From assembly GCA_017621515.1 (NCBI GenBank), contig JAGASY010000039.1, forward strand, positions 1 to 35,802: a stretch of DNA of 35,802 bases, read 5' to 3'. The position numbers and the translations under genes are program-made. Source of the stretch: Bacteroidaceae bacterium. GTDB taxonomy: Bacteria > Bacteroidota > Bacteroidia > Bacteroidales > Bacteroidaceae. Numbering within the stretch: the stretch's first letter is position 1; the number at the start of each line of letters is the position of its first letter. Shown here one piece after another: positions 17,295-24,891 of the stretch. The notes under the pieces were generated by a model. That model did not search any database, had not been told where the DNA came from, and was given only the letters and a program-made list of their open reading frames with translations.

Positions 17295-17335
17295 TTTGTG
17301 GAATCATTAAAATTGGCTACCTTTGCAGCCAATTT
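17295..17335 (+). promoter_or_regulatory. rpsA promoter overlapped by a perfect inverted repeat
   Basis: TTTG (17295-17298), a 19-base spacer and TACCTTTG (17318-17325) match both Bacteroidetes promoter elements. A 10-bp inverted repeat (17309-17318 with 17327-17336) brackets the -7 box, so a repressor or an RNA hairpin at the transcript start could control S1 synthesis. Confidence 0.7.
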
Positions 17336-17390
17336 TGATTATCAACATAATGTCTAACATTATTTAATTACAATTTTTTATATTTTATTT

Positions 17391-19184
17391 ATGGAAACAA
17401 AAAACATTAAACCGCTTGAAGATTTCGATTGGGACGCATTCGAAAACGACGGCAAAAGTGCTGCAAACATTGCAGAAGAAACCAAAGCTTATGAAGGTAC
17501 CCTTAACAATGTAAGCGACAATGAAGTTATTGACGGTAAGGTTATTGCTATCAATGATCGTGAAGTTGTTGTAAACATTGGTTTCAAATCAGATGGTATC
17601 ATCTCAAGAAACGAGTTTCGTTATTGTCCGGAACTTCAGGTCGGCGACACTGTAGAAGTATATATTGAAAATCAGGAAGACAAGAAAGGTCAGCTTGTTC
17701 TTTCTCATAAGAAAGCGCGTCAGGCTCGTTCTTGGGACCGCGTGAATGCCGCTCTTGATAATGATGAAATTGTTAAGGGATTCGTTAAGTGCCGCACAAA
17801 GGGTGGTATGATTGTTGACGTATTCGGTACAGAAGCTTTCTTGCCGGGTAGCCAGATTGATGTTAAGCCTATCCGTGACTATGATACATTCGTAGGCAAG
17901 ACAATGGAATTCAAGATTGTCAAGATTAATCAGGAATTCAAGAATGTGGTTGTAAGCCACAAGGCTCTTATTGAAGCAGAACTTGAGCAGCAGAAGAAGG
18001 AAATTATCGGTAAGCTCGAGAAGGGTCAGATTCTTGAAGGTACAGTGAAGAATATCACTTCATACGGTGTATTCATTGACCTTGGTGGTGTTGACGGTCT
18101 TATCCATATCACAGACCTTTCTTGGGGACGTGTAAGCGATCCGAAGGAAGTTGTGGCTCTTGACCAGAAGCTCAATGTCGTTATTCTTGACTTCGATGAT
18201 GAGAAGAAGCGCATTGCACTTGGTTTGAAGCAGCTTACTCCACACCCATGGGATGCTCTTGATGGCACAATAAAGGTTGGTGACAAGGTTCATGGTAAAG
18301 TGGTTGTGATGGCTGACTACGGAGCATTCATTGAAATAGCTCCGGGTGTTGAAGGACTTATCCACGTTAGTGAAATGAGCTGGAGCGCACATCTCCACAG
18401 CGCACAGGATTTCATGAAGGTTGGTGATGAGATTGATGCTGTTGTTTTGACACTTGACCGTGACGAGCGCAAGATGTCTCTTGGTATCAAGCAGCTTAAG
18501 GATGATCCATGGGAGAACATTGAAACTAAATACCCTGTAGGTTCTAAGCATACTGCAAAGGTTAGAAACTTCACTAACTTCGGCGTATTTGTTGAAGTAG
18601 AAGAAGGTGTTGACGGACTTATCCACATTTCAGACCTTTCTTGGACAAAGAAGGTAAAGCATCCTTCAGAGTTTACACAGATTGGTGCAGAAATAGACGT
18701 ACAGGTTCTTGATATTGACAAGGAGAACCGTCGTCTTAGCCTTGGTCACAAGCAGCTTGAAGATAATCCTTGGGATAACTTCGAGACAATCTTCGGACAG
18801 GATTCTGTTCACCACGGAAAGATTATAGAGGTACTTGACAAGGGTGCTGTAATTTCTCTTGAGCATGGTGTAGAAGGCTTTGCAACTCCTAAGCACTTGG
18901 TTAAGGAAGATGGTAGCCAGGCTGTATTGGGTGAAGAACTTGACTTCAAGGTAATAGAATTTAACAAGGAAGCTAAGCGCATCATTCTGTCTCACAGCCG
19001 TATATTTGAAGATGTACAGCGTGCTGAATCTAAGGAGGCAAAGAAAGTAGCTGCTGCTGCGAAGAAAGCTGCTCGTCAGCCAAAAGAACAGGCTCCTTCT
19101 ATTCAGAATAAGGTTGCAAGCACTACTTTGGGTGACCTTGATGCTCTTGCAAACCTTAAGGCTAACATGGAAGCTGGAAACTAA
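17391..19184 (+). CDS. rpsA: 30S ribosomal protein S1
   Basis: S1 binds mRNA on the small ribosomal subunit. The 597-aa product has six S1 repeats, each readable by its core. They begin near residues 44 (IDGKVIAIND), 125 (KGFVKCRTKG), 213 (EGTVKNITSYGVFIDLG), 302 (HGKVVVMADYGAFIEI), 384 (HTAKVRNFTNFGVFVEV) and 475 (HHGKIIEVLDKGAVISL). Repeats 3-5 carry the canonical DGLIHI/EGLIHV segment, and repeats 1, 2 and 6 are more diverged. An acidic N-terminus and an Ala/Lys-rich tail flank them. It is transcribed alone, from the promoter at 17295-17325 to a terminator at 19274. Confidence 0.96.
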   Translation: METKNIKPLEDFDWDAFENDGKSAANIAEETKAYEGTLNNVSDNEVIDGKVIAINDREVVVNIGFKSDGIISRNEFRYCPELQVGDTVEVYIENQEDKKGQLVLSHKKARQARSWDRVNAALDNDEIVKGFVKCRTKGGMIVDVFGTEAFLPGSQIDVKPIRDYDTFVGKTMEFKIVKINQEFKNVVVSHKALIEAELEQQKKEIIGKLEKGQILEGTVKNITSYGVFIDLGGVDGLIHITDLSWGRVSDPKEVVALDQKLNVVILDFDDEKKRIALGLKQLTPHPWDALDGTIKVGDKVHGKVVVMADYGAFIEIAPGVEGLIHVSEMSWSAHLHSAQDFMKVGDEIDAVVLTLDRDERKMSLGIKQLKDDPWENIETKYPVGSKHTAKVRNFTNFGVFVEVEEGVDGLIHISDLSWTKKVKHPSEFTQIGAEIDVQVLDIDKENRRLSLGHKQLEDNPWDNFETIFGQDSVHHGKIIEVLDKGAVISLEHGVEGFATPKHLVKEDGSQAVLGEELDFKVIEFNKEAKRIILSHSRIFEDVQRAESKEAKKVAAAAKKAARQPKEQAPSIQNKVASTTLGDLDALANLKANMEAGN

Positions 19185-19273
19185 AATAGAAGCGGAATTA
19201 AGAGTTGGAAAGTAGTTTCTTTAAGCATACATTTGCGAAATACTTTCTGATATCCTAAAATTCTTTTTCACAT

Positions 19274-19320
19274 AAAGCCATATTGTATTTCTGTAAAAAG
19301 GAAATATGATATGGCTTTTT
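19274..19320 (+). terminator. Terminator after rpsA
   Basis: An 18-bp stem with two G-U pairs joins 19274-19291 to 19301-19318, ending in five T. Confidence 0.85.
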
Positions 19321-19356
19321 GATTTGATGTATTTTTCCTGATTCAAATAAAAACAT

Positions 19357-19364
19357 TAACTTTG
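19357..19364 (+). promoter_or_regulatory. Promoter -7 box (TAACTTTG) for the PLD-family gene
   Basis: TAACTTTG followed by C lies 23 bases before the start at 19388. Confidence 0.6.
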
Positions 19365-19387
19365 CCCTTCAATTTGTCGAGATTGAA

Positions 19388-20626
19388 ATGAATATGAAAA
19401 TCTTTGTCTTATTATTCTTTTTAACTGCTTTTACTTCTTCGGTATCTGTGGCTCAGAATGTCATGGAAAGAAGTGATTCTGTTTTTGTCCGCCATTTGAA
19501 TGATAAAAAGATTGAAGTGACCGATTCCAATTCTGTCAGACTCTTAATGAGCGGTCATGACAAATTTGTGGATTTGTTTGAAGCGGTGCGCAATGCTAAG
19601 AAGTTTATACATCTTGAGTATTTTAATTTTAGGAATGATTCTATAGCCAATCTTTTGTTTGATATTCTTGCGGAGAAGGCAAAAGAAGGTGTAGAGGTCA
19701 GAGCCATGTATGATGCTTTTGGGAACTGGTCGAATAACAAACCTATTTTACGTGAACATCACGATTCGATAGGGGCAAGAGGAATTAAGCTTGTCAAGTT
19801 TGACCCGCTTACTTTTCCGTGGGTAAATCATATAATTCCGAGAGACCACCGTAAAATAGTGGTTATTGATGGAGTTGTAGCATATACTGGTGGAATGAAT
19901 GTGGCTGATTATTATATAGAAGGGATTGAGGGAATAGGTGCATGGCGAGATATGCATGCACGGATTGAAGGTGCGGCTGTTAATGAATTGCATCGTATAT
20001 TTGCATTGATGTGGGAAAAAGAGACTGGAGAACGTATAGAAGGAACAAAGTATTTCCCTGTTCCGGAAGTAGCCGGGAATAAACGTATCGCGGTGATAGA
20101 CCGTTCTCCGAGAATATCCAATGAGGCTATACGTGACCTTTACGTGAATATGCTTAATAGTGCGCGCCACAGTGTGCGGTTAGTAAATCCGTATTTTGTG
20201 CCTACACACAAGGTGCGCAAAGCATTGAAAGATGCAATAGACCGTGGGGTGGAGGTGGAGATAATGCTTTCTGCAAAAAGTGATATACCCCTTACTCCAG
20301 ATGCTTCTCACTATGTAGGTAATAATTTAGCCAAAAGAGGGGCAAAGGTATATCTTTTTAAGGGCGGTTTTCATCATACTAAAATAATGATGGTAGATGA
20401 TTTGTATTGTACTATAGGTTCTGCAAATCTTGATAGCCGTAGCTTGCGCTGTGATTATGAGGTGAATACTGTGATATTCAGCAAGGAGACTACCGGTGAA
20501 CTTGTCAAAATGTTTGAGCAAGACAAGAAAAATTCCGATTTGATTAGGCGAGGGTATTGGCATACACGTTCCCCTTGGAAACGATTTGTCGGATGGTTCG
20601 GTAATCTGCTTACTCCTGTGTTGTGA
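19388..20626 (+). CDS. Phospholipase D-family protein (cardiolipin synthase-like), secreted form
   Basis: The 412-aa protein has two HKD half-sites. The first is DHRKIVVIDG with the GGMNVADYY tail (about 155-180), and the second is HHTKIMMVDD with GSANLDSRSL (about 330-355), the arrangement of bacterial cardiolipin synthases. The two N-terminal transmembrane helices normal for that enzyme are replaced by a signal peptide (about 1-23, ending SVAQ), suggesting a periplasmic or outer-membrane-facing enzyme. Reaction: transphosphatidylation or hydrolysis of phospholipids; synthase against phospholipase cannot be told from sequence. It is monocistronic, with its own -7 box. Confidence 0.9.
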   Translation: MNMKIFVLLFFLTAFTSSVSVAQNVMERSDSVFVRHLNDKKIEVTDSNSVRLLMSGHDKFVDLFEAVRNAKKFIHLEYFNFRNDSIANLLFDILAEKAKEGVEVRAMYDAFGNWSNNKPILREHHDSIGARGIKLVKFDPLTFPWVNHIIPRDHRKIVVIDGVVAYTGGMNVADYYIEGIEGIGAWRDMHARIEGAAVNELHRIFALMWEKETGERIEGTKYFPVPEVAGNKRIAVIDRSPRISNEAIRDLYVNMLNSARHSVRLVNPYFVPTHKVRKALKDAIDRGVEVEIMLSAKSDIPLTPDASHYVGNNLAKRGAKVYLFKGGFHHTKIMMVDDLYCTIGSANLDSRSLRCDYEVNTVIFSKETTGELVKMFEQDKKNSDLIRRGYWHTRSPWKRFVGWFGNLLTPVL

Positions 20627-20694
20627 CTTCAAAGGCTGGGCAATACGGAATAAATGGCAAGAAAGTACTGTGATAATTTAATTCTGAAATAGCA

Positions 20695-20702
20695 TATTTT
20701 TG
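20695..20702 (+). promoter_or_regulatory. Promoter -7 box (TATTTTTG) for the GHL10 gene
   Basis: TATTTTTG followed by C, 16 bases before the start at 20719. Confidence 0.5.
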
Positions 20703-20718
20703 CAAATAAAATAAAAGA

Positions 20719-22215
20719 GTGATGTTTATGAAAAAGATTCTGGCAATATATTTATTGTTTTTGGTGTCGATGTTTGTGTCTGCTGAACAATACCCGAAAA
20801 GAGAATTTCGTGGTGCATGGATTCAGTGTGTTAATGGGCAATATCTTGGAAAGACTCCCGGACAGATAAGACAGATGCTTGTTTCTCAGCTTGATGTACT
20901 GCAAAAGGCTGGTATAAATGCGATTCTGTTTCAGGTAAGAGCTGAAGGAGATGCATTGTATAATTCGTCATACGAACCGTGGAGTCGCTATCTTACAGGA
21001 ACTCAGGGTGTAGCTCCGGCTGATGGATGGGACCCGTTAAGATGGATGGTAGAACAGTGCCATCAGAGAAATATGGAATGCCATGCTTGGATAAATCCTT
21101 ATCGGGCAAAGACCAAAGGGACAACGGTACTTGCTTCCGAACATGCTGCGTATAGGCATCCGGAGAGAGTTTTTGCTTATGCTGATATGCTTATCTTTAA
21201 TCCTGCGCTTGAGGAGAACAGAATGTTTACATGTATGGTGGTTGAAGACATACTTAACCATTATGATGTGGATGGTATCCATATTGATGATTACTTTTAT
21301 CCTTATCCGGTCAAAGGGGAGAATATTCCCGATGAAGCTTATTTTCGTTCCAATGGCAAGGGTTTTCAGAATATTCATGATTGGAGACGGCATAATGTGA
21401 ATATGTTGGTGCGGGACTTGCATAATATCATTCGTAAGACTAAACCGTGGGTGAAGTTTGGAGTTTCTCCTTTTGGAATATATCGCAACAGTACAGACAA
21501 TAAAAATTCAAAGCACGGTAGTGCTACAAGCGGACTGCAGAACTATGACGACTTGTATGCGGATGTGGTGCTATGGCAGGACAAGGGGTGGGTAGATTAT
21601 CTTATTCCCCAAATCTATTGGAATATCGGTACACGGGCAGCTGACTATGATGTATTATGTCATTGGTGGAATGATTATTGTTTCAACCGTCCGTTATTTA
21701 TCGGTCAGGATGTAGAACGTACTGTCAAAGGTGTGGATCCAGAAGATAATTCTTCTCATCAGATGAGGATTAAATATCGTATTCAGCGAGAACTTAAGAA
21801 TATACAAGGTAGTTGCCAGTGGTATGCAGCTGCAGTGGTTAATAACCCGGGTAATTACCGTACAATGCTCGAAAAAGAATATCACCGTTATCCGGCTTTA
21901 CAACCGAAGATGCCGTTCATTGACAAGAAAGCACCGAAAAAACCGCGTAGTGTGAAGATTGCAGTGCGCGAAGGAAGACCGCACCTTGTATGGAATGCTC
22001 CTAAAGGAAAAGGTGAATTGGATAAAGCGGTACAATATGTAGTCTATAAATTTACTGCAGATGAACATGTTGATATTGACGATGCTTCTGCCATTGTGGG
22101 ATTGACTCGTGACACTTATTTCCCTATTGAGGGAAATGCAAGTGGATGTACTTTTATAATAACCGCTCTTGATAGGCTTCATAACGAATCAAAAGGAGTG
22201 AAAATAAGGCTCTGA
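20719..22215 (+). CDS. GHL10 (DUF187) family glycoside hydrolase-like protein
   Basis: This 498-aa protein has a signal peptide (about 1-21, ending VSA) and a TIM-barrel glycosidase-like domain. The barrel begins with the family signature REFRGAWIQCVNG and continues with NAILFQVRAEGDALY, ECHAWINPYRA, VDGIHIDDYFYPYP and VLWQDKGWVDYLIPQIYWN. The last ninety residues (about 408-498) form a fibronectin III-like beta-domain. GHL10 proteins act on exported polysaccharides or peptidoglycan-associated glycans in the cases described; the substrate here is unknown. The acidic pair in HIDDYFYPY is the likely active-site region. An alternative start is the ATG at 20728. Confidence 0.93.
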   Translation: MMFMKKILAIYLLFLVSMFVSAEQYPKREFRGAWIQCVNGQYLGKTPGQIRQMLVSQLDVLQKAGINAILFQVRAEGDALYNSSYEPWSRYLTGTQGVAPADGWDPLRWMVEQCHQRNMECHAWINPYRAKTKGTTVLASEHAAYRHPERVFAYADMLIFNPALEENRMFTCMVVEDILNHYDVDGIHIDDYFYPYPVKGENIPDEAYFRSNGKGFQNIHDWRRHNVNMLVRDLHNIIRKTKPWVKFGVSPFGIYRNSTDNKNSKHGSATSGLQNYDDLYADVVLWQDKGWVDYLIPQIYWNIGTRAADYDVLCHWWNDYCFNRPLFIGQDVERTVKGVDPEDNSSHQMRIKYRIQRELKNIQGSCQWYAAAVVNNPGNYRTMLEKEYHRYPALQPKMPFIDKKAPKKPRSVKIAVREGRPHLVWNAPKGKGELDKAVQYVVYKFTADEHVDIDDASAIVGLTRDTYFPIEGNASGCTFIITALDRLHNESKGVKIRL

Positions 22216-22239
22216 CTTTCTCTGAAATACTCTTTTACT

Positions 22240-22319
22240 GCCGCTTTTGCTATTCTTAAATGTTAAAACTGCTTCTTGGCAATGTTAAAAACGTGAATGG
22301 CAAAAGCGGCTTGTTTTTT
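22240..22319 (+). terminator. Long-loop terminator after the GHL10 gene
   Basis: GCCGCTTTTGC (22240-22250) pairs with 22300-22310, extended inside by ATTC/GAAT, followed by a T run. The loop is about 40 bases and contains two TGTTAAAA copies. Confidence 0.75.
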
Positions 22320-22438
22320 CCTGAAATCCTTTGTTAATCGGCTTTTGGGGAGTTTTTTGACATAAGATATGAATCCTTAAAAAATGTAAGTGGTTGATAT
22401 ACTGTGTGAAACTTGTTGCCTGTTTCCGTAAAAAAGAG

Positions 22439-22446
22439 TAACTTTG
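22439..22446 (+). promoter_or_regulatory. Promoter -7 box (TAACTTTG) for the lysozyme-like gene
   Basis: TAACTTTG followed by C, with TTG at 22416-22418 about 20 bases upstream as a possible -33 element. The leader contains a CCGAGT/ACTCGG hairpin at 22530-22546. Confidence 0.6.
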
Positions 22447-22561
22447 CACCGTCATTTAGAGAATGACACAGGTAATATAATGTTTTCTTAGTTTATAAAA
22501 CTGATATTATCGCAGAGAGAAGAGTATGTCCGAGTTGCGTACTCGGCTATTATTAACTAAA

Positions 22562-22996
22562 ATGTTTTTCATGAGGAAATTACTTGTATTTCTATTGTTA
22601 TTTACAAATTTGGTTGTATTTGCAGCAAAGGTGGATCCGGAAAAGAAGTGGGGTACGTTGATAACCGCCATTGCACAGGTTGAGAGTGAAGGCAGAGCAG
22701 ATGTAGTGTCAAAATGTGGACGTTATGTTGGGTATCTGCAAATATCAAAAATTTTAGTTCGTCAATGCAACCAAATTGTCGGTTACAATAAATACACTTA
22801 TTCAGACCGTCTGAACAAAGAAAAGAGCAAACAGATGTTTATTGACTTTCAGGAGCATTTTAATCCGGAAGGTAATATGGAGAAAGCCATACGTCTTTGG
22901 AACTCGGGCGATTTGAATTGCATGAAGCGCAAAGCTGCTACGGACGGATATTACAGGAGAGTGATGGACAAGTATTCAAAATTAGCAGAGAAATAA
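22562..22996 (+). CDS. Small secreted lysozyme-like (lytic transglycosylase SLT-like) protein
   Basis: The 144-aa product has a signal peptide (RKLLVFLLLFTNLVVFAA) and then a compact domain with the features of soluble lytic transglycosylases. AIAQVESEGRADVV holds the likely catalytic Glu, GRYVGYLQIS corresponds to the family's GLMQI segment, and AIRLWNSGD to the late helix. It would cleave peptidoglycan glycan strands in the periplasm. I prefer the ATG at 22562 (or 22571) to the in-frame ATG at 22526. The earlier start would put hydrophilic residues before the signal peptide and lies beside a leader hairpin. The domain is shorter than standard SLT enzymes, so activity is uncertain. Confidence 0.75.
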   Translation: MFFMRKLLVFLLLFTNLVVFAAKVDPEKKWGTLITAIAQVESEGRADVVSKCGRYVGYLQISKILVRQCNQIVGYNKYTYSDRLNKEKSKQMFIDFQEHFNPEGNMEKAIRLWNSGDLNCMKRKAATDGYYRRVMDKYSKLAEK

Positions 22997-23085
22997 GTTT
23001 TATTCTTTGATTCAATATTGAACAATCACTTTTCTTTTTTAGGCATTTACACATGCAAATTGCCGTTTTATTGAGAATGCAAAAG

Positions 23086-23128
23086 GCGGAAGATTATTTG
23101 TTGCGAAACATAATCTTCCGCTTGTTTT
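23086..23128. terminator. Terminator between converging lysozyme-like and small membrane genes
   Basis: A perfect 12-bp stem pairs 23086-23097 with 23110-23121, with a T run on the plus strand. The stop codon of the minus-strand gene (23094-23096) lies inside the stem. Confidence 0.75.
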
Positions 23129-23369
23129 TATGTCTTTTACTTGTAATTCTGATAATACTTATTCCTGTGGCTATCAACAAGATTGTGCAAAATATCCATT
23201 TGGGGCTTTTTGCATTGGAATAATATAGATTATACAGTTGCGGCATTCCGAAAAAACGGAATATCCAGATAACAGCCATAACCGTGACTTTCCCGATTAT
23301 TTCCATGAAAAATAGATTGGTGAGGAATATCACAATTTCGTTCTTTTCTTTTTTCTTGCCTGTTATCAT
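23094..23369 (-). CDS. Small two-helix membrane protein of unknown function
   Basis: A 91-aa product read from the ATG at 23369. It begins MITGKKKEKNEIVIFLT and has hydrophobic segments at about residues 22-38 (EIIGKVTVMAVIWIFRFF) and 58-72 (WIFCTILLIATGISI), ending in a very basic tail (SKRHKNKRKIMFRNK). A minus-strand TATCTTTG box at 23394-23401 gives a short leader and supports real expression. The upstream in-frame TTG at 23396 falls inside that box and is rejected. I do not recognise the family. It is divergent to, and closely coupled with, the helicase gene. Confidence 0.55.
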   Translation of the reverse strand: MITGKKKEKNEIVIFLTNLFFMEIIGKVTVMAVIWIFRFFGMPQLYNLYYSNAKSPKWIFCTILLIATGISIIRITSKRHKNKRKIMFRNK

Positions 23370-23393
23370 TTCGTTGTATCTTAATGGACAGTA

Positions 23394-23401
23394 CAAAGAT
23401 A
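23394..23401 (-). promoter_or_regulatory. Minus-strand promoter -7 box (TATCTTTG) for the small membrane protein
   Basis: TATCTTTG followed by TAC on the minus strand. It lies only 24 bases from the plus-strand box at 23426-23433, so the two promoters must overlap. Confidence 0.55.
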
Positions 23402-23425
23402 CTTTAATCTACCAACAAAAAGTAC

Positions 23426-23433
23426 TATCTTTG
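23426..23433 (+). promoter_or_regulatory. Promoter -7 box (TATCTTTG) for the helicase gene
   Basis: TATCTTTG followed by C, 14 bases before the start codon, so the leader is very short. TTTA at 23403-23406 sits at the -33 position with a 19-base spacer. Confidence 0.65.
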
Positions 23434-23447
23434 CAAAAAATATATTT

Positions 23448-24785
23448 ATGGTAAGACAGTTTGACCTTTCGGAAGCTCTTTCCAAACTTGGCATTAAAGA
23501 GCTGACTCCAATGCAGAAATCTGCGTCCGATGCTTTTGTAAAAGGGCAGGACATCGTATTACTTTCGCCTACAGGCACAGGAAAAACTTTGGCATACTTG
23601 TTGCCTTTGATGCAAAGTCTCGATGCCGGTTCAGAGAGAGTGCAGGCTATAGTCATGGTACCTTCCCGCGAATTGGCACAGCAGATTGATGGAGTCGTCA
23701 AGTCTATGAAGAGTCCGTTGCGCAGTGTTTGCTGCTATGGAGGTCGTCCGGCTATGGATGAACACCGTATGATTGCAGGCACGTTGCCGCATATTGTGAT
23801 AGCTACTCCCGGACGTCTTGTTGACCATCTGGGTAAACGCAATATAGAAGTTGACGGAATACGCACCCTTGTCATTGATGAATTTGACAAATGTCTTGAA
23901 TTTGGTTTTCACGGTGAAATGCGTGAGGCAATGGAAATGATGCCTCTTGTCAAACAGCGTTTCTTGCTCAGTGCCACAGATGCGGAACAGATTCCTTCAT
24001 TTGTTAATATGGGCAGAGAAAATAAACCTATACGTTTGGATTTTCTCTCAGGTAACGAGAATGTGGCTCGGCGCATAAACCTGCATATTGTACAAAGCCC
24101 TGTAAAGGACAAGCTTGATACCCTCTATTGTCTGCTTCGTGCACAAGGTGCTCGTCAGAGTATTGTTTTTCTGAATTACAGGGAAGCGGTGGAAAGGGTT
24201 TATCACTTCTTGCACGGTGAAGGCATACACTGTGAGATGTTTCACGGAGGTCTGGAACAACAGGTGAGGGAGAAGGCATTATACAAGTTTGCCAATGGAA
24301 CCTCAAATGTGCTTGTTTCCACAGATTTGAGTGCTCGTGGACTTGATATTCCCGATATTGATAACATCATTCACTATCATCTTCCGCTCAATGAAGAGGC
24401 TTTTCTGCATCGCAACGGACGTACAGCGCGTTGGGAGGCAGAAGGAAATTCTTTCCTTATCTTGCACGAGGAAGAGTCGGTTCCGGAATATTTGAAAGAA
24501 ATCCCCGATGAATATTTCATTCCGAAAAAGCTTCCCGACATTCCGCTTCCTTTGTGGGCAACCCTATATATAGGTAAGGGAAAGAAAGACAAGATAAGCA
24601 AGATGGATATTCTTGGATTCTTGTGTAAAATAGGCGGACTTGAATCGAATGAAGTCGGACGCATTGATGTACGCGACCATTATGCTTTTGCTGCAATTAG
24701 CAGACGACAGTTGTATGAGGTGCTTCGCAAAGTGAAAGGACAAAAGATAAAGGGAATAAAAACAATCTTTATAGAAGCCAAGTAG
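23448..24785 (+). CDS. DEAD-box RNA helicase, DbpA-like
   Basis: This 445-aa helicase carries all standard motifs: Q (LTPMQKSA), Walker A (SPTGTGKT), Ia (PSREL), TPGRL, motif II, SAT (LLSATDAEQ), motif V (STDLSARGLDIP) and motif VI (HRNGRTAR). Motif II reads DEFD rather than DEAD. The C-terminal 75 residues (LYIGKGKKDKISKMDILGFL, then IGGLESNEVGRIDVRDHYAF) match the DbpA-type RNA-binding domain, which in DbpA recognises 23S rRNA helix 92. A role in large-subunit assembly is inferred. It is transcribed from the promoter at 23426. Confidence 0.92.
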   Translation: MVRQFDLSEALSKLGIKELTPMQKSASDAFVKGQDIVLLSPTGTGKTLAYLLPLMQSLDAGSERVQAIVMVPSRELAQQIDGVVKSMKSPLRSVCCYGGRPAMDEHRMIAGTLPHIVIATPGRLVDHLGKRNIEVDGIRTLVIDEFDKCLEFGFHGEMREAMEMMPLVKQRFLLSATDAEQIPSFVNMGRENKPIRLDFLSGNENVARRINLHIVQSPVKDKLDTLYCLLRAQGARQSIVFLNYREAVERVYHFLHGEGIHCEMFHGGLEQQVREKALYKFANGTSNVLVSTDLSARGLDIPDIDNIIHYHLPLNEEAFLHRNGRTARWEAEGNSFLILHEEESVPEYLKEIPDEYFIPKKLPDIPLPLWATLYIGKGKKDKISKMDILGFLCKIGGLESNEVGRIDVRDHYAFAAISRRQLYEVLRKVKGQKIKGIKTIFIEAK

Positions 24786-24808
24786 TGGCAGGACGCACAG
24801 GAATGAAA

Positions 24809-24866
24809 TGATGCGTATGTTCTGAATTGAATAATTTTCATATTTGGAACATACGCATCACTTGGT
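24809..24866. terminator. Bidirectional terminator between helicase and GH97 genes
   Basis: A perfect 14-bp stem pairs 24809-24822 with 24847-24860 across a 24-base loop, between converging genes. Confidence 0.75.
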
Positions 24867-24891
24867 TTTGAAAGAAACTTCTTACGGCCTT

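Noticed and set aside
22526..22561. Upstream ATG start for the lysozyme-like protein
   Set aside because: It would add twelve mostly polar residues before the signal peptide and sits beside a leader hairpin (22530-22546). The ATG at 22562 or 22571 gives a normal signal peptide.
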